A stretch of DNA of 7,533 nucleotides from an uncultured Bacteroidota bacterium (lineage in GTDB: Bacteria > Bacteroidota > Bacteroidia > Chitinophagales > Chitinophagaceae), in NCBI GenBank assembly GCA_903825065.1, contig CAIJZG010000162.1:1-7533 (forward strand). The letters are read 5' to 3'. This document shows, piece after piece, positions 1 to 6,112 of the stretch; position 1 is the stretch's first letter, and the number at the start of each line of letters is the position of its first letter. Below the pieces are notes generated by a model. That model did not search any database. It saw only the letters and a list, made by a program, of their open reading frames with translations, and had not been told where the DNA came from. The translations under genes were made by a program, and so were the position numbers.

Positions 1-530
1 TTCAAGCGGGCTTTGGGAGAACAGGTTCTTTGTTTGCTTTTGAACAATATGAGGTGGTTCCAGATATTTTATTATTAGGAAAAGCATTAGGCGGTGGTAT
101 GCCATTAGGGGCATTTGTGGCTGATAAAAAATTGATGTCGACATTAACATCGAACCCTGTGCTGGGTCATATTACCACATTTGGAGGTCATCCTGTTTCC
201 TGTGCAGCAGGCAAGGCAGCCTTAGAAGTTTTGTTAGAGGGGCAATATATGGATACTGTTTTTGAAAAAGAAAAAATACTGATTGAACTGCTAAAACATC
301 CCTCTATTGTATCCAGCAGAACGGCAGGACTTTGGATGTCATTACAATTTGCAACTCCTGAAATCAATCAAAAAATTGTACATCAATGTGTGCAAAATGG
401 TTTAATTACCGATTGGTTTCTATTTGCTCCTGATCGGTTGCGCATCGCACCACCATTGATTATTACCGATGAAGAACTCAGAAATATGTGTGCGATAATT
501 TTGAAGAGTATTGAGGAAGTCATAAAATAA
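1..530 (+). CDS. Class-III PLP-dependent aminotransferase, C-terminal part (5' end outside window)
   Basis: This is the last 175 codons of a fold-type I, class-III aminotransferase, which moves an amino group from an omega- or alpha-amino donor to a keto acid using pyridoxal phosphate. The reading frame is open to the left edge from base 3. It starts with QAGFGRTG, the motif that follows the cofactor-binding Asp in this family, so the TTG at 30 is not the true start. The PLP-binding lysine is in GKALGGGMPLGAF (codon 81-83). TTFGGHPVSCAAG follows, matching the family's T-F-G-G-N/H-P segment, and the C-terminal RLRIAPPLIITDEEL is also typical. Family members are about 390-450 residues, so roughly half is missing. 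Acetylornithine/ornithine-type enzymes are the nearest match I can suggest, but substrate cannot be read from this half and no symbol is given. The stop TAA at 528-530 lies 5 bases from the convergent bshA stop. Confidence 0.93.
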   Translation, partial: QAGFGRTGSLFAFEQYEVVPDILLLGKALGGGMPLGAFVADKKLMSTLTSNPVLGHITTFGGHPVSCAAGKAALEVLLEGQYMDTVFEKEKILIELLKHPSIVSSRTAGLWMSLQFATPEINQKIVHQCVQNGLITDWFLFAPDRLRIAPPLIITDEELRNMCAIILKSIEEVIK

Positions 531-535
531 GAAAC

Positions 536-1663
536 TTACATCCTACAAAATCTGCTATATAATTTTTCGTAAACAGGTATGATCTTACTAATATCAAATA
601 AGCAAGCTTGTTGATAAGCAGCTTCTTTCATCTTTACTAATCTCGCTTCATCCCTAAGAAGTTCTATAGCAAAATTACTCATCGATTCTGTATCTCCTAC
701 ATTGGCCATAAAGCCAGTAATTCCTTGATTATTAATTTCGGATAAACCTCCGGCGTTGGTGCTAATTACCACAGCTCTTGCTGCCATTGCTTCTAAAGCC
801 GCCAATCCAAAACTTTCATATTCAGATGGCAATAAGAAAACATCACTTACTGCCAAAATATCTTCCATCTGTTCTTGCTTACCCAAGAATCTGATATCTT
901 CCTCAATTCCCAAAGTACGAGCTTGTTCTTCCGCAGCATGACGTTCTGGTCCATCACCTACCATCAATAATTTTGCAGGCATGGCTTTGCGCACGTTTGC
1001 AAAAATGGTTATTACATCGTCAATACGTTTTACTTTACGGAAATTAGAAGCATGCATCAAGATCTTTTCACCGTGAGGTGCAATCACTTTTCGAAATGCA
1101 TCAATTGGTTTTTTATTGAATCGTGCAACATCAACAAAATTGTAAATGACTTCAATATCTTTTGTAATGGCAAAATATTTAAAAGTCTCATCTCTTAGGT
1201 TCTCTGAAACTGCAGTTATAGCATCACTTTCGTTAATAGAAAAAGTTACAACAGGCTCATACATTTTATCTTTACCCACCAAAGTGATATCAGTTCCATG
1301 TAAAGTGGTAATTACTGGAATACTTCTTCCTGTTTTTTGTTTCACGATCTGTTTGGCCATATAAGCCGCAGATGCATGAGGGATCGCATAGTGCACATGC
1401 AATAAATCCAAATCGTGATTCATAATTACATCCACCATGGTACTCGCCAATGCTACTTCGTAAGGAGGATAATCGAATAAAGGATAAGTTGGAACACGCA
1501 CTTCGTGGTAAAAAATATTGGCATTAAATTCATTTAGTCGCACTGGTTGCTGATAAGTTATAAAATGTACTTCATGACCCTCGTCTGCAAGAGCTTTTCC
1601 AAGTTCTGTAGCCAAAACACCACTACCACCAAATGTGGGATAGCAAACAATACCTATGCGCAT
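536..1663 (-). CDS. bshA: N-acetyl-alpha-D-glucosaminyl L-malate synthase (bacillithiol biosynthesis)
   Basis: BshA is a cytoplasmic GT4-family retaining glycosyltransferase. It joins UDP-GlcNAc to L-malate, the first step of bacillithiol synthesis. From the chosen start the protein has 375 residues, close to the usual size. It opens with MRIGIVCYPTFGGSGVLA, the characteristic BshA N-terminus with its glycine-rich loop (residues 8-16). HVHYAIPHA is at 89-97, TTLHGTD at 119-125 and SNFRKVKR at 206-213. The GT4 E-x7-E motif in EYESFGLAALEAMA has glutamates at 283 and 291. The frame continues 13 codons upstream to an ATG at 1702. I prefer the ATG at 1661-1663 because family members begin at this conserved strand and the extra 13 residues (MKANCLIQYKLRK) look unrelated. 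No Shine-Dalgarno sequence is visible at either start. bshB and bshC are not in the window. The gene diverges from the M28 peptidase gene. Confidence 0.94.
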   Translation of the reverse strand: MRIGIVCYPTFGGSGVLATELGKALADEGHEVHFITYQQPVRLNEFNANIFYHEVRVPTYPLFDYPPYEVALASTMVDVIMNHDLDLLHVHYAIPHASAAYMAKQIVKQKTGRSIPVITTLHGTDITLVGKDKMYEPVVTFSINESDAITAVSENLRDETFKYFAITKDIEVIYNFVDVARFNKKPIDAFRKVIAPHGEKILMHASNFRKVKRIDDVITIFANVRKAMPAKLLMVGDGPERHAAEEQARTLGIEEDIRFLGKQEQMEDILAVSDVFLLPSEYESFGLAALEAMAARAVVISTNAGGLSEINNQGITGFMANVGDTESMSNFAIELLRDEARLVKMKEAAYQQACLFDISKIIPVYEKLYSRFCRM

Positions 1664-1756
1664 CTTTCGTAGTTTATACTGTATCAGGCAATTTGCCTTC
1701 AAATCCTATGCAAGTAACAATTAATTATTCGTTTATAAAACGCCGTTTGTACTATA

Positions 1757-1786
1757 TTGTTCAAACACAACAATTGGTTAACTTTA
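1757..1786 (+). promoter_or_regulatory. Candidate Bacteroidota-type promoter for the M28 peptidase gene
   Basis: The spacer between divergent bshA and the peptidase gene holds TTG (1757-1759), 19 bases, then TAACTTTA (1779-1786). This fits the TTG-N17-23-TAnnTTTG pattern of Bacteroidota housekeeping promoters except for the final A in place of G. The -7-like element lies in three near-identical hexamers (TTAACT, TTAACT, TTAAAC; 1778-1795), so a second TAACTTTA occurs at 1785-1792. A start near 1793 would leave a very short 5' leader before the ATG at 1800. No convincing element was found for bshA on the other strand. Such AT-rich matches arise easily by chance. Confidence 0.3.
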
Positions 1787-1799
1787 ACTTTAAACAAAA

Positions 1800-3170
1800 A
1801 TGCTGATGAAAAGATTGATCTCAATAGTAGTCCTATTGCCCCTATTGGCACTCGCGCAGGACAAAGATTCTGTGATGATTAAAAAATTTTCGGACGAAAT
1901 CTTAAGAAATGGTACCGCATACGATTTGCTGTATCAATTAACAAAACAAGTGGGTGGAAGGCTTGCTGGCTCTCCTCAGTTTGCTAAGGCAGAACTTTGG
2001 GGAAAGGCGGCATTGGAGCATGCAGGTGCTGACGAAGTGATATTGCAAGAATGTATGTTACCTCATTGGGTGAGGGGCGGGAAGGACAAAGCAGTGATCA
2101 CAGAACTTGATAAAAAGAAAACAACACGGGCTTTGGATGTGTTAGCACTTGGGAATTCGATGGGGAGTAATGGAAAAACAATTACAGCAGAAGTCCTAAT
2201 GGTAGCTGATTTTGCTGAATTAGAAAGAAGAAAAGACGAAGTAAAAGGGAAAATTGTGTACTACAATTATGGCTTCAATCCTACTAATGTGATGCCTTTT
2301 GTATCTTATGGTCAGGTTGGAATATATAGAAGATCAGGGCCAAGCAGAGCTGCTAAATATGGTGCAGTTGCGGTGATGATTCGTTCTTTAACTGAGTCTA
2401 CAGCCAATGATCCTCATACCGGCGCGATGGCATATACAGACAGTTTGCCTAAGATTCCAGCTGTAGCTGTTGGTCCGAGAGATGCAGATTATTTGTGGAG
2501 TATTAAAACTGGTTTCAAAGTTTCTTTACAAACAAATGGGAAGTATCTACCCGATACAATTGGACATAATATAATAGGTGTTTTAAAAGGAGCTGAATTT
2601 CCTGATGAAATCATCACCATTGGCGGACACTTGGATAGTTGGGATGTAAATGAAGGTGCACATGATGATGGAGCGGGGATTGTTCACACCATTGAAGTTC
2701 TGAGAGCTATGAAAGCATTGGGATATCGTCCAAAACACACCATTCATTTTGTGTTATTTGCCAATGAAGAAAATGGTTTAAGAGGTGGATTGAAGTATGC
2801 AGAAAAAGCGAAAGAAAATAAAGAGAAACACATTTTTGCGTTAGAAAGCGACGAAGGTGGATTTACGCCAAGAGGTTTTGGATTTTCATTTAAGGATAAA
2901 TCAAAGCTTGCAAAAGTTCAAAGTTGGTTGCCTTTATTAAGGCCATACGGAACGGATAGGATGATTGATGAAGGAGGTGGTGCTGATATTGGTCCATTGG
3001 CTTCCATATTTGGCACACCTATGTCTGGAATTATTCCAGACCCTCAACGATATTTTGATATCCACCATGCAAGAAGCGACGTTTTCGAAAATGTAAATAA
3101 GCGTGAGTTGCTTTTGGGAGCCGTTAATATAACAGGCTTAATTTATCTTATTGATCAAAGGGGACTTTAA
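1800..3170 (+). CDS. Secreted M28-family zinc peptidase, carboxypeptidase Q-like
   Basis: This is an exported di-zinc exopeptidase of the M28 family, most like carboxypeptidase Q (plasma glutamate carboxypeptidase), which removes terminal residues from short peptides. The 456-residue product starts with a signal peptide (about 1-20, ending LLALAQ-DKD). A PA-like inserted domain follows at about 125-245, then the catalytic core. Expected metal and catalytic residues are all present by comparison with Aeromonas aminopeptidase: H277 in GGHLDSWD, bridging D289 in HDDGAG, catalytic E323 and ligand E324 in ANEENG, D351 in ESDEGG and H423 in IHHARSD. It appears active. The sequence ends soon after the catalytic domain, with no type IX C-terminal sorting domain, so a periplasmic or Sec-exported fate is inferred. 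An ATG at 1806 (MKRLIS...) is an equally good start; both give the same mature protein. The next gene follows after 9 bases, suggesting co-transcription. Exact substrate is unknown. Confidence 0.92.
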   Translation: MLMKRLISIVVLLPLLALAQDKDSVMIKKFSDEILRNGTAYDLLYQLTKQVGGRLAGSPQFAKAELWGKAALEHAGADEVILQECMLPHWVRGGKDKAVITELDKKKTTRALDVLALGNSMGSNGKTITAEVLMVADFAELERRKDEVKGKIVYYNYGFNPTNVMPFVSYGQVGIYRRSGPSRAAKYGAVAVMIRSLTESTANDPHTGAMAYTDSLPKIPAVAVGPRDADYLWSIKTGFKVSLQTNGKYLPDTIGHNIIGVLKGAEFPDEIITIGGHLDSWDVNEGAHDDGAGIVHTIEVLRAMKALGYRPKHTIHFVLFANEENGLRGGLKYAEKAKENKEKHIFALESDEGGFTPRGFGFSFKDKSKLAKVQSWLPLLRPYGTDRMIDEGGGADIGPLASIFGTPMSGIIPDPQRYFDIHHARSDVFENVNKRELLLGAVNITGLIYLIDQRGL

Positions 3171-3179
3171 AATAGATGT

Positions 3180-3566
3180 ATGAAAAAGATATTATGGGGT
3201 TTCTTAGTTGTTGTTATTGTTGGGTTGATTGGGTTTTTCTACTGGCGATATTATTTTGTATATGCTGAAGGTACAAAAGCAGGACAGTTGAATACTTTTC
3301 AGCTGAAAGGAATCTTATTTAAAACCTATGAAGGAAAAATAATTCAAAGTGGATTTAAAGCGAATGTAGAAAGTAACTATTTTGAATTTAGTGTGACAAA
3401 AGCATCTGTTGCAAAATCGCTTTTAGAAAATGCCGGGAAAGAAGTGGAGCTTCATTATAAAAGATATTTCGGTAGTCTACCCTGGCGTGGAAATGAAAGT
3501 TATATCGTGGATAGTATTTATAATGTGCAGGGTGCAAATATTCAAATGGAAATAAAATCCAAATAG
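3180..3566 (+). CDS. Small membrane-anchored protein of unknown function
   Basis: The 128-residue product has one hydrophobic segment at about 4-21 (ILWGFLVVVIVGLIGFFY), read as an N-terminal membrane anchor since no signal-peptidase or lipobox site is clear. The rest is a soluble, probably periplasmic domain with YAEGTKAGQL (28-37), FKTYEGK (47-53), FEFSVTKASVAKSL (68-81) and HYKRYFGSLPWRGNESYIVD (92-111). From memory, similar short proteins with a Y-S-E-G-x-R-A-G start and an F-K-T-x-E-G motif are widespread in Bacteroidota and are often mislabelled 6-phosphogluconate dehydrogenase. Nothing in this sequence (no Rossmann dinucleotide motif, far too short) supports that label. It begins 9 bases after the M28 peptidase stop and is probably its operon partner, though a functional link is only inference. 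Its TAG stop lies inside the left arm of the downstream hairpin. Confidence 0.85.
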   Translation: MKKILWGFLVVVIVGLIGFFYWRYYFVYAEGTKAGQLNTFQLKGILFKTYEGKIIQSGFKANVESNYFEFSVTKASVAKSLLENAGKEVELHYKRYFGSLPWRGNESYIVDSIYNVQGANIQMEIKSK

Positions 3567-3606
3567 AATAATAAGTGAAGAGAAGCTCTTCACTTATTAT
3601 TCTATT
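3562..3606. terminator. Bidirectional terminator hairpin: perfect 21-bp inverted repeat containing both stop codons
   Basis: Left arm 3562-3582 and right arm 3586-3606 are exact reverse complements, with a 3-base loop (AAG). The strong core is AAGTGAAGAG / CTCTTCACTT; outside it the arms are A/T-rich, so each transcript leaves the core through a T-rich run (ATTATTCTATT), as intrinsic terminators do. It sits at the convergent end of the M28 unit and the methyltransferase gene. The TAG of the + gene (3564-3566) and the TAG of the - gene (complement of 3602-3604) occupy mirror positions in the arms. The inverted repeat is read directly from the sequence; terminator function is inferred. Confidence 0.85.
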
Positions 3607-4306
3607 CAGCATGCAATAGAAATATCGCCAAACGTTTATGAATATCAGGAATCAGCTGATTCCAGTTACGTATTGTTTTTGTTTGAATGGTTTCAGTGGG
3701 TCCTGTTATATCCACTGCCATGCAGAACAAAGTTGTTTCTTTACATTGAATGAGAATATCTTTTATCAATGAATTATTCCGATAAGGAGTTTCTATAAAG
3801 ATTTGCGTACAATTTCTTCTGATAGAATCGGTTTCTAAATCCTTTATTTTGTTTTTGCGTTCTAATGAATCAATTGGCAAGTATCCATGAAACTGAAAAC
3901 ACTGTCCATTCATACCACTTGCCATGAGTGCCAGTAAAAAAGAACTTGGACCAACAAGTGGTTTAATTTGAATGCCAGCTTGTTGAGCAGCTGAAACTAA
4001 GTGCTGTCCAGGGTCTGCCACACCCGGGCAACCCGCTTCACTCACAATGCCTATATTTTTTCCGGATTTTAGTTGATGTAAAAATTCTTGCTTAACTGTT
4101 TCTTCAGCTTTGTGTATAGCAAACCATTTATAATCATCAATCACCATTTCTTTCCAAAGTTTTTTAAAGAAGCGGCGTGTAGTTTTTTCGTTTTCTACAA
4201 AGAATACCTGACAATCTTTGATCGCATCTAGAATATAAGTTGGTATAGTTTCCAAACTTTCTTCATATAGCACGGTGGGAATTAAATATACTTTACCTAT
4301 TGCCAT
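3602..4306 (-). CDS. RsmI-like SAM-dependent methyltransferase (tetrapyrrole methylase fold, COG0313)
   Basis: The 234-residue product belongs to the tetrapyrrole methylase-fold family that includes RsmI, the enzyme that 2'-O-methylates C1402 of 16S rRNA. Matching features are an N-terminal GKVYLIPT strand (4-11), NIGIVSEAGCPGVADPG (84-100; RsmI has SDAGTP...DPG), IKPLVGPSSFLLALMASG (114-131; RsmI LPGP...ALSAAG) and FHGYLPID (139-146; RsmI EGFLP). Several RsmI signatures differ: the TPIGNL loop after the first strand is replaced by TVLYEES, and the EDTR motif by ENEKTTRR (38-45). It is therefore better described as a divergent relative common in Bacteroidota than called rsmI; methyl acceptor unknown, probably RNA. 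It starts 1 base after the stop of the EI24-like gene and is likely co-transcribed and translationally coupled with it. The TAG stop lies within the shared terminator hairpin. Confidence 0.88.
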   Translation of the reverse strand: MAIGKVYLIPTVLYEESLETIPTYILDAIKDCQVFFVENEKTTRRFFKKLWKEMVIDDYKWFAIHKAEETVKQEFLHQLKSGKNIGIVSEAGCPGVADPGQHLVSAAQQAGIQIKPLVGPSSFLLALMASGMNGQCFQFHGYLPIDSLERKNKIKDLETDSIRRNCTQIFIETPYRNNSLIKDILIQCKETTLFCMAVDITGPTETIQTKTIRNWNQLIPDIHKRLAIFLLHAE

Positions 4307-4307
4307 T

Positions 4308-5072
4308 TTATTTCTCTGTTTGCTTTAATGGGTACATGCTTAATGTGGCTGCAACTACTGCGTAAGCGGGAGCAAGCACCCAACCAATGATGGGTAAAAA
4401 ATGAAGTAAGTAAAATACTAGTCCATTACCGATGGCCAACCCTTTATGACTACTCACATAATAGATACTTTCGGCTGGTGATTTTTTATGTCGCTCCATA
4501 CTATAATCGAGCATAGAGAAACCATAATAGTAACATTCAATTAATATGGCTAAGACAGGAGTTAACCAGCCTAGAATAGGAATTAAACTCAAAAGCAAAA
4601 TAGATATGGTATAAACAGTTTGCCAGAGACTATTCCTTGCGGAAAGTTTAATACCTCGAATAATATCTTTTAATAACTGTTTAAAATTAAAAGGGATATC
4701 ATTTCCTTCTATGATTGCTTCCGTCTTTTCACTTAAATAGGCAAAAAGAGGGGAACCGATTATCAGAAAAAGGTATTTGAAAAGTGAGAAATAAAATAAT
4801 AAAAGGATCAGCCATAGCAGCAAACTACCCATAGTAAAAATAAATCCTAAGAAACTATTACTTAGTGTATCAAGCCAATTTTTCAATCCTGTTTTTAAAC
4901 TTAGCCATTCGATAAACTGACTAGAAGTATGCATGAAATAATACATCCCAAATACAAAAAGTATGGAATATAGTATGCCCGGAATAATAATCCATTTCCA
5001 AAGCTTATGCTTTTTTATAAAGCGATGAGCCTGAAAATAAGCTTGAATGGCAATAATGATGTCTTTCAGCAC
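4308..5072 (-). CDS. EI24 domain-containing (CysZ-like) inner-membrane protein
   Basis: This 254-residue integral membrane protein has long hydrophobic stretches at about 27-47, 75-105, 153-180 and 211-245, the pattern of the EI24/CysZ family. Family-like landmarks are an N-terminal amphipathic helix (DIIIAIQAYFQAHRFIKKHK), the proline-glycine turns LIPILGWLTP (163-172) and FLPIIGWVLAP (225-235), and MLDYSMERH (187-195), which corresponds to the E/D-Y-P region after the third segment in CysZ. E. coli CysZ supports sulfate uptake, but no sulfur-assimilation gene is nearby, so a sulfate role is not claimed. The start is GTG (complement of 5070-5072). No ATG lies between it and the in-frame TAG 18 bases upstream, the next in-frame ATG would remove the first membrane segment, and MLKDIIIAIQ is the expected family N-terminus. 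A run of six C precedes the GTG. It is the first gene of a pair with the methyltransferase. Confidence 0.86.
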   Translation of the reverse strand: MLKDIIIAIQAYFQAHRFIKKHKLWKWIIIPGILYSILFVFGMYYFMHTSSQFIEWLSLKTGLKNWLDTLSNSFLGFIFTMGSLLLWLILLLFYFSLFKYLFLIIGSPLFAYLSEKTEAIIEGNDIPFNFKQLLKDIIRGIKLSARNSLWQTVYTISILLLSLIPILGWLTPVLAILIECYYYGFSMLDYSMERHKKSPAESIYYVSSHKGLAIGNGLVFYLLHFLPIIGWVLAPAYAVVAATLSMYPLKQTEK

Positions 5073-5088
5073 GGGGGGAATTTTATAC

Positions 5089-5114
5089 TAAGTTAATTGA
5101 TTAAATTTAACTTA
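5089..5114. promoter_or_regulatory. 8-bp inverted repeat in the divergent EI24 / hydrolase promoter region
   Basis: TAAGTTAA (5089-5096) and TTAACTTA (5107-5114) are exact inverted repeats with centres 18 bases apart, inside the 90-base spacer between the two divergent start codons. Read on the - strand, TTG (complement of 5133-5135 area, within CAATTG) lies about 18 bases upstream of TAAGTTAA, a weak fit to the Bacteroidota promoter pattern. The repeat could be a dimeric regulator site or chance in AT-rich DNA. No good TAnnTTTG promoter was seen for the hydrolase gene. Confidence 0.22.
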
Positions 5115-5162
5115 CGGGTAACTGGAATTTTACAATTGAGTATTAAATAGATATTTTTATTT

Positions 5163-6089
5163 ATGCGATTAATCAAATTATTTCTCGGATTAAATCTTTG
5201 TTTCATTTTGGTAATACAATCTACTGCGCAAAACGAAACAATCAAGGACGCAGCTAAAATAGTTCAGGGTCGGTCTGAAATTAATTTCAGTTATCATTCT
5301 AAATACGCAGCATTTCCGGATTCTGCTCGATTAAATGGACATGATTATGAAGGGAAACATTATGACTATAAAAATCATTATGCTGATAGTGCAGTTAAAG
5401 TTTTTATACCTAAAAAATTTGCTCCGAAAAAATCTTTGGAATTAGTTGTCTGGTTCCATGGTTGGAATAATAATATTGATAGTGCGAATACATTTTATGG
5501 TTTAACAGAGCAGTTTAGGAACGCAGGTAGAAAAGCCATTTTAGTATTTCCAGAAGGTCCCAAAAATGCCCCTGATAGTTATGGTGGTAAATTAGAAAGG
5601 CCGGAAATGTTTGAACTTTTTATTACTGATCTTTTAAAGCATTTAGAAGCAGCAGAAATTATCCCCAAAAGAAAGCATTACAGCTTTAATGATTGCAGTA
5701 TCACACTAGCAGGCCATAGTGGTGCATATCGAGTAATAAGTAAAATCATCGAATACAATAAAATTGAGGAACTTCTATTGTTTGACGCGATGTATGGCGG
5801 CAATGACGCTTATCTGCACTGGATTTCAGAGAGTAAAAAACATCGATTTATTCAAATTTATACGAAGGATGGAGGCACTTTTGAAAACACGAATCTTATC
5901 ATGAACCAGTTGAAAGACTCTTTGAAAATTGATATTGAATCATTAACAGAAAAGGAGTTGCGTATGGAGCCACTTCAAAGTAATAAACCTTTATTTATTT
6001 TTAGCGAGAATGAACACAATGAAGTGATTACTCTTAATCAAAATTGGTTTCGTTTTTTACACCGATGGGAAAAAGGGGAGCAATGGTAA
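5163..6089 (+). CDS. Secreted alpha/beta-hydrolase (esterase-like)
   Basis: The 308-residue product has an N-terminal signal peptide (about 1-23, hydrophobic LFLGLNLCFILVI then STAQ-NE) and an alpha/beta-hydrolase core. LELVVWFHGWNNN (92-104) is the beta-3 strand with the oxyanion-hole HG. ILVFPEGPKNAPDSYGGKLE (126-145) follows. The nucleophile elbow is LAGHSGAYR with S186, the likely acid is D208 in LLFDAMYGG, and the likely base is H285 in SENEHNEVI, all in the expected order. The elbow is G-H-S-G-A, with Ala at the last position of the usual G-x-S-x-G. Substrate is unknown; esterase or peptidase-like activity is possible. No lipobox and no type IX C-terminal sorting domain were seen, so periplasmic location is inferred. 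It stands alone: divergent from the EI24 gene and convergent with porP/sprF. ATG at 5163 follows an AT-rich leader without a Shine-Dalgarno. Confidence 0.84.
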   Translation: MRLIKLFLGLNLCFILVIQSTAQNETIKDAAKIVQGRSEINFSYHSKYAAFPDSARLNGHDYEGKHYDYKNHYADSAVKVFIPKKFAPKKSLELVVWFHGWNNNIDSANTFYGLTEQFRNAGRKAILVFPEGPKNAPDSYGGKLERPEMFELFITDLLKHLEAAEIIPKRKHYSFNDCSITLAGHSGAYRVISKIIEYNKIEELLLFDAMYGGNDAYLHWISESKKHRFIQIYTKDGGTFENTNLIMNQLKDSLKIDIESLTEKELRMEPLQSNKPLFIFSENEHNEVITLNQNWFRFLHRWEKGEQW

Positions 6090-6091
6090 GA

Positions 6092-6111
6092 GTTTCACAT
6101 TTATCTGAAAC
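6092..6111. terminator. Possible weak hairpin between convergent hydrolase and porP/sprF genes
   Basis: GTTTCA (6092-6097) and TGAAAC (6106-6111) form a 6-bp stem with an 8-base loop in the 23-base gap between the two stop codons. The next bases on the + strand are A/T-rich (ATTAAAATTT). Position favours a bidirectional terminator, but the stem is short with only two G-C pairs and has no clear T-tract, so support is weak. Confidence 0.3.
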
Positions 6112-6112
6112 A

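Noticed and set aside
756..1364. Two open frames on the + strand (756-941 and 1146-1364) inside bshA
   Set aside because: They are antisense to a well-supported bshA coding sequence, have no recognisable motif and are explained by codon composition.
1664..1702. Longer BshA start at 1702
   Set aside because: The extra 13 residues precede the conserved N-terminal strand where family members begin; the ATG at 1663 gives the normal length.
3180..3566. 6-phosphogluconate dehydrogenase label for the small protein
   Set aside because: It has 128 residues, a membrane helix and no dinucleotide-binding motif.
3388..3612. Open frame on the - strand opposite the small anchored protein
   Set aside because: It overlaps the better supported + gene, runs from within the terminator region and has no family-like sequence.
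1800..6089. Type IX secretion cargo among the secreted M28 peptidase and hydrolase
   Set aside because: Both have signal peptides but end without a recognisable C-terminal sorting domain, so the nearby PorP/SprF gene does not by itself make them cargo.
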